DNA from: Mycolicibacterium litorale
GTDB taxonomy: Bacteria; Actinomycetota; Actinomycetes; Mycobacteriales; Mycobacteriaceae
Reading direction: 5' to 3'
Assembly (NCBI GenBank): GCA_002007745.1
Contig: CP019882.1
Location: 5,580,001-5,644,000, forward strand
Length of the DNA: 64,000 bases
How positions within the stretch are numbered: the stretch's first letter is position 1; each line of letters begins with the position of its first letter. Positions 37,263-45,363 of the stretch are shown here, piece after piece. Under the pieces are notes generated by a model that made no database searches, was not told where the DNA came from, and worked only from the letters and a program-made list of their open reading frames with translations. The position numbers were made by a program, and so were the translations under genes.

Positions 37263-38360
37263 TCACCCGCCTCGCTGCGCTTCCAGCGCGTCGAGCACGT
37301 CGTCGGCCTTCACCCCGCCGATCACCTGCCCGTCGGCGTCGACGGCCACCCCCAAGCCGGCCGGCGAGGACAGCGCCGCATCCAGCGCCAGCCGCAGCGT
37401 GCCGTCCGGTCCGAACAGCGAACCGCCCGCAATCGTGCTGTCGTACAACGAACTTCCGCTGCGATGCAGTTCCACACCGTCGGCGTTGATCCAGGCATAC
37501 GGCCGGCCGTCGTCCCTGGTGACCAGCCGCCAGTCACCGGGTCCCAGTGACAGCGCGTCGATCCCAGACTCGCTGACGGTCGCCACGTCGTGCAGGGGCA
37601 GCCCGGTGGCCGCCTTGAACTGCAGGCCACGGTATCCGCGGTCGGCCCCGATGAACCCCGCCACGAAATCGTTGGCCGGGTTGGACAGCAGCCGTGCCGG
37701 GGCGTCGTACTGCTGCAGTGTGCCGCCGGGCCCGAACACCGCCACCCGGTCCCCGAGGGTGACGGCCTCGTCGATGTCATGGGTGACGAAGACGATGGTT
37801 TTTTGCAGTTCGCTTTGCAGGCGCAGGATTTCGACCTGCAACTCGTCGCGCACCACCGGGTCGACTGCCGAGAACGGCTCGTCCATCAGCAGGATCGGCG
37901 GATCGGCGGCCAGCGCCCTGGCCACCCCGACCCGCTGCTGCTGGCCGCCGGAGAGTTGGGCCGGGTAGCGGTCACCCAGCTTGGGATCGAGCCCCACCCG
38001 CTCCAGCACCGCGTAGGCGGCCTTGCGGGCCGACCGGCGTGACTCGCCCTTGAGCACCGGCACCGTCGCGACATTGTCGATCACCCGTTGATGCGGCATC
38101 AGGCCGCCGCTCTGGATCACGTAGCCGATGCCGAGGCGCAACTTGACCGGGTCGACGCCGGCGATGTCGCGGCCGTCGACGGTGATCGTGCCGGAGGTCG
38201 GCTCGATCATCCGGTTGATCATCCGCATCGAGGTGGTCTTGCCGCAGCCCGACGGGCCGACGAAGACCGTCAGCGTGCCGGTCGGCACATCCATGCTCAG
38301 ATTGTCGACGGCCACCGTGCCGTCCGGGTACTTCTTGGTGACCGTCTCGAAGGTGATCAT
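37263..38360 (-). CDS. proV: osmoprotectant ABC transporter ATP-binding protein ProV
   Basis: 365 residues. The nucleotide-binding domain is canonical (Walker A GPSGCGKTTS, Q-loop IGYVIQ, signature LSGGQQQRVGVARAL, Walker B ILLMDEPFSAVD). The C-terminal about 120 residues (from YRGLQFKAAT) form a CBS-like regulatory part of the OpuA/ProV family, including IGGVKADDVLDALE at the end, which may sense ionic strength or cyclic di-nucleotide. The stop is 4 bases before proW, and the start directly follows the proX stop. It corresponds to Rv3758c. Confidence 0.92.
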   Translation of the reverse strand: MITFETVTKKYPDGTVAVDNLSMDVPTGTLTVFVGPSGCGKTTSMRMINRMIEPTSGTITVDGRDIAGVDPVKLRLGIGYVIQSGGLMPHQRVIDNVATVPVLKGESRRSARKAAYAVLERVGLDPKLGDRYPAQLSGGQQQRVGVARALAADPPILLMDEPFSAVDPVVRDELQVEILRLQSELQKTIVFVTHDIDEAVTLGDRVAVFGPGGTLQQYDAPARLLSNPANDFVAGFIGADRGYRGLQFKAATGLPLHDVATVSESGIDALSLGPGDWRLVTRDDGRPYAWINADGVELHRSGSSLYDSTIAGGSLFGPDGTLRLALDAALSSPAGLGVAVDADGQVIGGVKADDVLDALEAQRGG

Positions 38361-39311
38361 CTATTTCCCGATCGGCTTGTCGAAACCGTTGGCTTGAATC
38401 CACTTTCGTGCCGCCTCGTCGGGATCGACCCCGGAGTTCCCGGACACCGCGGTGTTGAGTTCGATGAGTCCCTCGGTGGTGAGTTTGGCCGACACCGCGT
38501 CGAGCACCGTCTTGAGTTCGTCGGACTTCTTCTGCGAGCTGACCAGCGGTACGACGTTGGCGGCCAAGAAGTTGTTCTTCGGGTCCTCGAGCACCACAAG
38601 CTTGTCCTGCGGGATCGCCGGTGAGGTGCTGAAGATGTTGGCGGCGGTGACGGTACCGTCCACCAGGGCCCGCACCGTGGCCGGCCCTCCCCCGTCGCTG
38701 ATCGAGACGAAGTTGTCCGGATTGATGTCCAACCCGTACTTGGCCTTCAGCCCGGGCAGCCCCTCGGCGCGGGTCTGGAACTCCGACGGTCCGCCGAACT
38801 TGACCTCGGCCGAATGCGCCGCCAGGTCGCCGATGGTCTTGAGGTTCCACCGCTGGGCGGTGGCCGCACTGACCGCGACGGTGTCGGTGTCGTTGGCCGG
38901 TGCGGGTGTGAGGATCGACAGATCGCCCGGCAGCGCCCGGAACAGCGCTAACTCCACCTCGTCAGGGGTGGTGACGGTGGTCTTCGGATTGAAATACTGC
39001 AGCAGGTTTCCGGTGTACTCCGGCACCAGGTCGATGGAGTGGTCCCGCACCGCGGGAATGTAGGTCTCCCGGCTGCCGATGCCGAACTGGCGACCGACGG
39101 TGAACCCGTTGGCCTCCAACGCCTGGGCGTAGATCTCGCCGATGATCTTGGACTCCGGGAAGTCCGCCGAACCCACGACGAGCGACTTGAGATCACCGGA
39201 CGTCGAACCGCCGCCCAGCGGATTGGAACTGCCGCAGGCTCCGACGACGGGCAGCACGATCGCCAGAATCACCGCCAACCACAGTCGCTTTCCACCCCGC
39301 GACGGGTTCAT
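38361..39311 (-). CDS. proX: osmoprotectant-binding lipoprotein ProX
   Basis: 316 residues from ATG 39311, with AAAGGAC upstream. The lipoprotein signal (LWLAVILAIVLPVVGAC) puts it on the outer face of the membrane. The OpuAC-like binding domain shows VVGSADFPESKIIGEIYAQAL and the RDHSIDLVPEYTGNLLQY segment of choline/betaine receptors. It delivers osmolytes to ProWZ. The 151-base gap to the upstream gene holds the divergent promoters of the pro operon and of the LapA-like gene. Confidence 0.92.
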   Translation of the reverse strand: MNPSRGGKRLWLAVILAIVLPVVGACGSSNPLGGGSTSGDLKSLVVGSADFPESKIIGEIYAQALEANGFTVGRQFGIGSRETYIPAVRDHSIDLVPEYTGNLLQYFNPKTTVTTPDEVELALFRALPGDLSILTPAPANDTDTVAVSAATAQRWNLKTIGDLAAHSAEVKFGGPSEFQTRAEGLPGLKAKYGLDINPDNFVSISDGGGPATVRALVDGTVTAANIFSTSPAIPQDKLVVLEDPKNNFLAANVVPLVSSQKKSDELKTVLDAVSAKLTTEGLIELNTAVSGNSGVDPDEAARKWIQANGFDKPIGK

Positions 39312-39462
39312 GAGAGTCCTTTCACCCCGGCCGTTCATCCGACACTAACGGCAAGGACCGTCACCCGCCCAGGTTTGGACCACCGCAGAGGTCATGGAAC
39401 GTCACCGTCTCGTTGCACCCGTTGTTGTTTCTTTCTGGCGTGGAAAGGGCAATGATGACGTC

Positions 39463-39837
39463 ATGAGCAGCGAACCGCAGGTCTCGCCAACCGAGCCGGG
39501 ACAGCCGACGGTGCCGGCGGCGCCGTTGCCACCGGAGCCGGCCGGGCAGCCGTCGGCGAAGGCGGTGGCCGAGGTCAAGTTCACCCGCGCGGCCGCGCTG
39601 TGGTCGTCGCTGATCTTCGGGCTGCTGATCCTGACGGTGCTGCTGGTGTTCATCGCGCAGAACACCGAGTCGGCGACGTTCGCGTTCCTGGGCTGGGGCT
39701 GGACCCTGCCGCTGGGGGTGGCGATCCTGCTCGCGGCGGTGTGCGGTGGCCTGATCACGGTGCTCGTCGGCGCGGCTCGGATCTTCCAGCTGCGCAGGGC
39801 GGCGAAGAAGAACCTCAAGGCGGCCCGAAAGCTCTGA
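39463..39837 (+). CDS. LapA-domain membrane protein (Rv3760 homologue)
   Basis: 124 residues from ATG 39463. A Pro/Glu-rich cytoplasmic start is followed by two hydrophobic helices (about 45-68 and 80-103) and a basic end (RRAAKKNLKAARKL). The pattern LVFIAQNTESATFAFLGW is the signature of the LapA (DUF1049) family. It is divergent from proX as Rv3760 is from Rv3759c. Its function is unknown. Confidence 0.82.
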   Translation: MSSEPQVSPTEPGQPTVPAAPLPPEPAGQPSAKAVAEVKFTRAAALWSSLIFGLLILTVLLVFIAQNTESATFAFLGWGWTLPLGVAILLAAVCGGLITVLVGAARIFQLRRAAKKNLKAARKL

Positions 39838-39855
39838 GCACCCCTCGGCCCCGGC

Positions 39856-40905
39856 CTAGCCCAGCGTCTGCAGGCCGCGATCGATGAGCACCGCCACGGC
39901 CTGCCCCGCCCGGTCGTCGTCATCCCCGGCGGCCTTGCGCCTGCCGTGCTCGATGTCGGCGGCCTTCCGCCTCCGGAAGTCGATGCCGGCGGCGATGATG
40001 GCCAGTTTGAAGTAGCCCAGCGCCATGTGGAAGTCCCAGTGCGCCAACGGATGTCCGGACACCGTCGAGTAGCGGTTGGCGAGTTCGTCGGGTGCGGGCA
40101 TCTGCGGCGCCGTCCACGCGGTTTCCTCGTTGAGGATGAGGTTCAGCGCGGGGTCACGGTGCACGCACATCAACGCGGCGTCCGAGAGCGGGTCACCGAG
40201 GGTGGACATCTCCCAATCCAGCACGGCGCGAACGATCGTCGGGTCTTCGGCGTCGAGGATGACGTTGTCGATGCGGTAGTCGCCGTGCACGATCGCGGTG
40301 CGGCTCTGCTCGGGGACCGCCTCGGCCAGCTTGGCGTGCAGCCGCTCGACATCGGTGTCGCGCGGATCGTCCGGCAGCCGGACATGCTGCCACTGCGAAC
40401 CCCAGCGGCGGACTTGACGTTCCAGATACCCGGTCGGCTTTCCGAAGTCGCCGAGCCCGACCGCCTCGGGGTCGACGTCGTGCAGGTCGACGAGCACCCG
40501 GATGAGGCTGTCCACGCAGGCGCTCACCACGCCGGGACCCCCGAGCGCATCGAGTTCCACCCGGCTGCGCACCACCTGACCCGGCACGAACTCGACCATC
40601 TGGAACGGGGCACCGCCCACGGTGTCGTCATCGCGCATGGCGACGGCTCTGGCCACCGGCACGCTGGTGCCGGCCAGCGCCGCGACCACGCGATACTCCC
40701 GTGCCATGTCATGGGCCGAGGGCGTCAGCCCGTGCAGGGGCGGCCGGCGTAACACCCAGGTGGAGGTGTCGTCGCGGACCAGGAAGGTCAGGTTGGACCG
40801 ACCGCCGGAAATGAACCGCCCCTGCAACTCTCCGGCGCGCGGGATGCCGACCTCGCGCAGGTGCCGATCCAGTGCCACGAGGTCGAGTCCGTCCAGGGAA
40901 GCCAC
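39856..40905 (-). CDS. fadE36: phosphotransferase (APH) family protein, FadE36-type (Rv3761c homologue)
   Basis: 349 residues. Despite the historic name (acyl-CoA dehydrogenase FadE36), the sequence is an aminoglycoside-phosphotransferase-like kinase fold. It has a Gly-rich loop (SGGRSNLTF), the catalytic HGDYRIDNVI and the metal-binding DWEMSTLGDP. Relatives are fused to acyl-CoA dehydrogenases in ACAD10/ACAD11 and probably phosphorylate hydroxyacyl-CoA species. It lies 16 bases after a histidine phosphatase gene on the same strand, an unusual kinase/phosphatase pair. Confidence 0.85.
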   Translation of the reverse strand: MASLDGLDLVALDRHLREVGIPRAGELQGRFISGGRSNLTFLVRDDTSTWVLRRPPLHGLTPSAHDMAREYRVVAALAGTSVPVARAVAMRDDDTVGGAPFQMVEFVPGQVVRSRVELDALGGPGVVSACVDSLIRVLVDLHDVDPEAVGLGDFGKPTGYLERQVRRWGSQWQHVRLPDDPRDTDVERLHAKLAEAVPEQSRTAIVHGDYRIDNVILDAEDPTIVRAVLDWEMSTLGDPLSDAALMCVHRDPALNLILNEETAWTAPQMPAPDELANRYSTVSGHPLAHWDFHMALGYFKLAIIAAGIDFRRRKAADIEHGRRKAAGDDDDRAGQAVAVLIDRGLQTLG

Positions 40906-40921
40906 CAGGTATGTATAGCGC

Positions 40922-41527
40922 CTAGCGCTGATTGCGCGGCAACAGGTCCCACACGTGTTCGGTGCTGTTGACCGTCGCGACCGTGCCCAGGCCGCTGCGC
41001 GAGTACAGCAGCCGCGTCACCGACACGTAGTCGATGGGAAACGACAACAGCCGAGCGGTGCCGAGCAGCTCGTGCAGGATCACGTTGATCACCCCGCCGT
41101 GGCTGAACACCGCCACCGTGTCGTCGTGGCCGGCGGCGGCGACGATGTCGGCCAGCGCGGCCCGCACCCGGTCGCGGAACGCGTCCTCGTCCACTCCGCT
41201 GGGCAGGTGACCGGCCGCCATCCGGGCCCACTCCTCGGGCCGCTCGGTGCGGACCTGTTCGATCGGGACGTAGTGCGACAGCCCGCGGTCGTACTCGGCG
41301 AGGCGCTCGTCGACCTCGACGCCGAGCCCGCGAGCCTGCGCGACGGGCTTGGCGGTCTGGACGGCTCGGCGCTGGGGGCTGCTGATCAGCCGGCTGATCG
41401 GGAACCGGTCCAGCGCGCCGGGGAGCCGTCGCGCCTGCTGCCAACCGTCCTCGGACAGTTCCGGATCGGCGCCATCACCTGCCTCGGTACGGTGTGGCAG
41501 GGCGTGCCTGACGAGCAGCAGTTGCAT
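40922..41527 (-). CDS. histidine phosphatase family protein
   Basis: 201 residues. The phosphohistidine motif is LLVRHALPH (RHA rather than the usual RHG), with the second conserved His in VFSHGGVINVILHELLG and a central RAVQTA. The fold is that of phosphoglycerate mutase-like phosphatases; the substrate is not evident. It is upstream of fadE36 on the same strand. The 68-base gap to the next gene contains divergent promoters. Confidence 0.86.
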   Translation of the reverse strand: MQLLLVRHALPHRTEAGDGADPELSEDGWQQARRLPGALDRFPISRLISSPQRRAVQTAKPVAQARGLGVEVDERLAEYDRGLSHYVPIEQVRTERPEEWARMAAGHLPSGVDEDAFRDRVRAALADIVAAAGHDDTVAVFSHGGVINVILHELLGTARLLSFPIDYVSVTRLLYSRSGLGTVATVNSTEHVWDLLPRNQR

Positions 41528-41595
41528 TGGGGGTCCTTCCGGTACTGGCGCCCGTGCAACGATAGAGCGCTCAGCGTTCGGTGAGGAGACCGCCA

Positions 41596-42354
41596 GTGGG
41601 GTACGCAGACGAGCTTTTCGATCTGACCGGCCGGGTGGTGCTGGTCACCGGCGGCAGCCGTGGCCTGGGCAGACAGATGGCCTTGGCGGCGGCTCGCTGT
41701 GGGGCCGATGTCGTCGTGGCCAGCCGCAAGTATGACACCTGTGTGGCGACCGCCGAGGAGATCGCGGCCGAAACAGGCCGTACCGCAATGCCATACGGCG
41801 TGCATGTCGGGCGGTGGGACGAACTCGACGGTTTGGTCGACGCCGTCTACGACCGGTTCGGCAAGCTCGACGTCCTGGTGAACAACGCCGGTATGTCGCC
41901 CACCTACGACAGGCTCACCGACGTCACCGAGAAACTGTTCGACGCAGTGGTCAACCTCAACCTCAAGGGTCCGTTCCGGCTCTCCGCGCTGGCCGGTGAA
42001 CGGATGGTCGCCGACGGCGGCGGAGCGATCGTCAACGTCAGCACCTACGGCTCACTGCGGCCGCACCCGTCGTTCATCCCCTACGCGGCGTCGAAGGCCG
42101 GGCTCAACGCGATGACCGAGGCGCTGGCGTTCGCGTTCGGCCCCACCGTGCGGGTCAACACCCTGATGCCGGGGCCGTTCCTGACCGACATCAGCAAGGC
42201 CTGGGACTTCGCAGACGACAATCCGTTCGCCCGCCACGCCTTACAGCGCGCTGCGAGCCCGGCTGAAATCGTGGGCGCCGCATTGTTTCTGATGTCCGAC
42301 GCATCCAGCTTCACCACCGGTTCGATCCTGCGGGCCGACGGCGGCATGCCCTGA
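41596..42354 (+). CDS. short-chain dehydrogenase/reductase
   Basis: 252 residues from GTG 41596, chosen because GAGGAG lies 8 bases upstream. The coenzyme loop is TGGSRGLGRQ, with NNAGM, catalytic Ser in VNVSTYG and YAASK. The RY/RK pattern after beta-2 (ASRKYD) suggests NADP. It is a classical 250-residue SDR, probably a beta-hydroxyacyl or ketoacyl reductase. It is followed 54 bases later by a quinone oxidoreductase on the same strand. Confidence 0.87.
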   Translation: MGYADELFDLTGRVVLVTGGSRGLGRQMALAAARCGADVVVASRKYDTCVATAEEIAAETGRTAMPYGVHVGRWDELDGLVDAVYDRFGKLDVLVNNAGMSPTYDRLTDVTEKLFDAVVNLNLKGPFRLSALAGERMVADGGGAIVNVSTYGSLRPHPSFIPYAASKAGLNAMTEALAFAFGPTVRVNTLMPGPFLTDISKAWDFADDNPFARHALQRAASPAEIVGAALFLMSDASSFTTGSILRADGGMP

Positions 42355-42408
42355 TCGCCGAGCCGCTCGATACGATCGCCCTCTGGTAACGCCCGAAGGA
42401 GAATGCTG

Positions 42409-43383
42409 ATGCGTGCCGTGGTATGCCGTGAATACGGCACCGTCGAAGATCTGGTCATCGACGAAGTGCCCGACCCTGCGCCGGGTCCCGGCCAGGTTGT
42501 GGTCAAGGTCCGCGCCGCGGCCGTCAACTACCCGGACGTGCTGCTCATCGCCGGGAAGTATCAGATCAAGGTGCCACCGCCGTTCACACCGGGAAGCGAG
42601 ATGGCCGGTGAGGTGCTGGCAGTGGGCGACGGCGTCGACCTGCGCCCCGGTGACCGGGTGTCGGGCACGACGTTCCTCGGTGCGTTCGCCGAACAGGCCG
42701 TGGTGGACGCCCACGGGTTGACCCGCCTCCCCGACGGTGTGGACTACGCCGATGCCGCGGCCTTCGGGGTCACCAACCGGACCGCCTACTACACGCTGCG
42801 GACCGTGGCCCCGGTCGCGCCCGGTGACTGGGTGGTGGTCCTGGGAGCCGGTGGCGGGGTCGGCCTCGCCGGGGTCGACATCGCAGTGCTGATGGGCGCC
42901 AGGGTGATTGCCGCGGCCTCGGGTCCCGAGAAGCTGGAGGTGTGCCGGCAGCGCGGCGCGCAGGCGCTGATCGACTACGACCGCGAGGATCTGAAGTCAC
43001 GGCTCAAGGAGATCACCGGGCCTGGCGGTGCCCAGGTGGTACTCGACCCGGTCGGTGGCACGTACTCCGAACCGGCGCTGCGCGGGCTGGGCCGGGGCGG
43101 GCGGTTCGTCACCCTCGGCTACGCCGCCGGCCAGATACCTGCGATCCCGTTGAACCTGGTGATGCTCAAGGGAATCACCGTGGTCGGCATGGAGGTGCGA
43201 ACCTTCGCCACCGACTATCCCGATCAGATCGGTCGTGACGACGCCGAGCTCGCCGACCTGTTCGCGCAGGGCAAGCTGCGCCCGTACATCGGGGCGCGAT
43301 TCCCCTTCGAGCAGACCGCGGCGGCCCTGCGGTACGTCGCTGATCGCAAGGCCGTCGGCAAGGTGGTCGTCGACATCGGGTGA
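42409..43383 (+). CDS. zinc-independent quinone oxidoreductase / enoyl reductase-like MDR
   Basis: 324 residues. ATG 42409 fits the AAGGAG at 42396-42401; the ATG at 42403 is too close. It is a medium-chain dehydrogenase without zinc ligands, with the NADPH loop VVVLGAGGGVGLAGVD and VLDPVGG, as in NADPH:quinone oxidoreductases. The substrate is likely an alpha,beta-unsaturated carbonyl or quinone. It is probably one transcript with the upstream SDR. It converges on the sulfatase-like gene with 7 bases between. Confidence 0.87.
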   Translation: MRAVVCREYGTVEDLVIDEVPDPAPGPGQVVVKVRAAAVNYPDVLLIAGKYQIKVPPPFTPGSEMAGEVLAVGDGVDLRPGDRVSGTTFLGAFAEQAVVDAHGLTRLPDGVDYADAAAFGVTNRTAYYTLRTVAPVAPGDWVVVLGAGGGVGLAGVDIAVLMGARVIAAASGPEKLEVCRQRGAQALIDYDREDLKSRLKEITGPGGAQVVLDPVGGTYSEPALRGLGRGGRFVTLGYAAGQIPAIPLNLVMLKGITVVGMEVRTFATDYPDQIGRDDAELADLFAQGKLRPYIGARFPFEQTAAALRYVADRKAVGKVVVDIG

Positions 43384-43390
43384 GCCCCGG

Positions 43391-45268
43391 TCAGGGCGTG
43401 ATGATGTTGAAGCTCGGGTCGGGCTTGTCCAGTGCACCGAGCAGCGCCTGAAGCGCTTGCGCGTCACCGGTGGTCGCCAATCCCGGCGACGTGAAATCCC
43501 CTGCCGCGACCGCCAGCAGCCGCAGCTTGCTGGCCAGCCGAACGCTGACCGTCGCGGTCGCCTCGTCGGCGGCGACCTTGCGGTACACCAGTACACCGTT
43601 GCGCAGGGTGAGCCGGTAGTTGGCGCCGATATCGGCGAAGGTCATGTCCACCGCAATGTCCAGATCCCAGGCGCGCGGTCCGTTGACGCTGATCGCCAAG
43701 GCGTCGAACATCTGCTCGGGGGTGAGCTGCGTCAGCACCGCCATCGAGTTACCGCCGACCGGGGTGCCGAAGTTGCCGTCCCGCAGCTCGGTGGCACCGG
43801 AGAGGAAGAAGTTGCGCCAGGTCGCGCATTCCGCCCCGTAACCCAACTGCTCGAGGGTGTCGGCGTACAGTTCCCGCACGCCGTCGTGATCAGGGTCGGT
43901 GAACGTGGCGTGGTCCAGTAGCGTTGCCGCCCAACGATAGTCGCCGGCCTCGAAAGCGCCGCGAGCCAGCTCGACGACCCGGTCGATGCCCCCCATCGCC
44001 TCGACGTAGCGCGGCCCGATCGCCTCCGGCGGATGCGCCCACAGCCGGGCCGGATTGCCGTCGAACCAGCCCATGTAGCGCTGGTAGACGGCTTTCACGT
44101 TGTGGCTGACCGAGCCGTAGTAGCCGTGTGCGTGCCAGGCCTTGTGCAGCGCCGGCGGCATCGCGAAATCCTCGGCGATCTCGATCCCGGTGAAACCCTG
44201 GTTGAGCTGCCGCAGCGTCTGATCGTGCAGATAGGCGTAGAGATCACGCTGCAGCGACAGGAATTCGACGATCTCGTCGCGGCCCCAGGTGGGCCAGTGG
44301 TGGGAGGCGAACACCACGTCGGTGCGGTCGGCGAACGTGTCGATGGCCTCGGTGAGGTAGCCCGACCAGGCGTGCGGGTCGCGGACCAGGGCGCCGCGCA
44401 GCGTCAACAGGTTGTGCAGGTTGTGGGTGGCGTTCTCGGCCATGCACAGCGCTCGGAATTGCGGGAAATAGAAATGCATTTCAGCGGGCGCCTCGGTGCC
44501 GGGAGCCATCTGGAACTCGATGTCGACGCCGTCGATGGTGTGCACCTCGCCGGTGGTGGTGATGTCGATGGTCGGCACGATGATGGCCACCTCGCCGGTG
44601 GAGGTCTGCTGTCCCAGGCCGCAGCCCACCTGCCCCTGCGGGCCCCGTTCGAGCATGGTGCCGTACATGTAGGAGGCGCGTCGCGCCATGGCGGTGCCCG
44701 CGTAGACGTTCTCCTGCACGGCGTGCTCGACGAAGCCCGCCGGGGCGAGAACAGCGACCTTGCCGGCGTCGACGTCGGCCTGGGTGGTCACGCCGAGCAC
44801 TCCGCCGAAGTGATCGACGTGGCTGTGGGTATAGATGACAGCGCTCACGGCACGGTTTCCCCGGTGCGCCCGGTAGAGCGCCAGCGCGGCCGCGGCGGTC
44901 TCGGTGCAGATCAGCGGGTCGATCACGATGACGCCGGTGTCGCCCTCGATGAAGCTGATGTTCGACAGGTCCAGGCCGCGCACCTGGTAGATGCCCTCGA
45001 CCACCTCGTAGAGCCCCTGCTTGGCGGCGAGGATCGACTGTCGCCACAGGCTGGGATGGACCGACGCGGGGGCGTCACCGGCCAGGAAGTCGTAGACGTC
45101 GTTGTTCCACACCGTCCGGCCGTCGGCAGCGGTCACCACGCACGGGGTCAGGGCGCCGATGAAGCCGCGGTCGGCGGCGGCGAAATCGGCAGTGTCCTCG
45201 AACGGCAGCGAAGTCTGGTGCTCTGCGTTCGCGGCTTCGATGACAGCGGTTGGCGGCTTGTGTTCCAT
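43391..45268 (-). CDS. alkyl/aryl-sulfatase, metallo-beta-lactamase type (Rv3762c homologue)
   Basis: 625 residues from ATG 45268. The N-terminal metallo-beta-lactamase domain has THSHVDHFGG zinc ligands with further His residues in ENATHNLHNLL and ASHHWPTWG. A helical dimerisation region and a C-terminal SCP-2-like lipid-binding domain follow (MFDALAISVNGPRAW, RLTLRNGVLVYR). This is the layout of SdsA1, which hydrolyses SDS and other long alkyl sulfates. No signal peptide is seen. The length matches Rv3762c. Confidence 0.9.
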   Translation of the reverse strand: MEHKPPTAVIEAANAEHQTSLPFEDTADFAAADRGFIGALTPCVVTAADGRTVWNNDVYDFLAGDAPASVHPSLWRQSILAAKQGLYEVVEGIYQVRGLDLSNISFIEGDTGVIVIDPLICTETAAAALALYRAHRGNRAVSAVIYTHSHVDHFGGVLGVTTQADVDAGKVAVLAPAGFVEHAVQENVYAGTAMARRASYMYGTMLERGPQGQVGCGLGQQTSTGEVAIIVPTIDITTTGEVHTIDGVDIEFQMAPGTEAPAEMHFYFPQFRALCMAENATHNLHNLLTLRGALVRDPHAWSGYLTEAIDTFADRTDVVFASHHWPTWGRDEIVEFLSLQRDLYAYLHDQTLRQLNQGFTGIEIAEDFAMPPALHKAWHAHGYYGSVSHNVKAVYQRYMGWFDGNPARLWAHPPEAIGPRYVEAMGGIDRVVELARGAFEAGDYRWAATLLDHATFTDPDHDGVRELYADTLEQLGYGAECATWRNFFLSGATELRDGNFGTPVGGNSMAVLTQLTPEQMFDALAISVNGPRAWDLDIAVDMTFADIGANYRLTLRNGVLVYRKVAADEATATVSVRLASKLRLLAVAAGDFTSPGLATTGDAQALQALLGALDKPDPSFNIITP

Positions 45269-45363
45269 ACCCGAATCCTCGCGCAGTGCGCGCCTGGCTG
45301 GCACGCGATTGCGCAGATGCTAGACGACGGATCGGGCCGTCTGAACGTCGGCCGGTCCAGATA

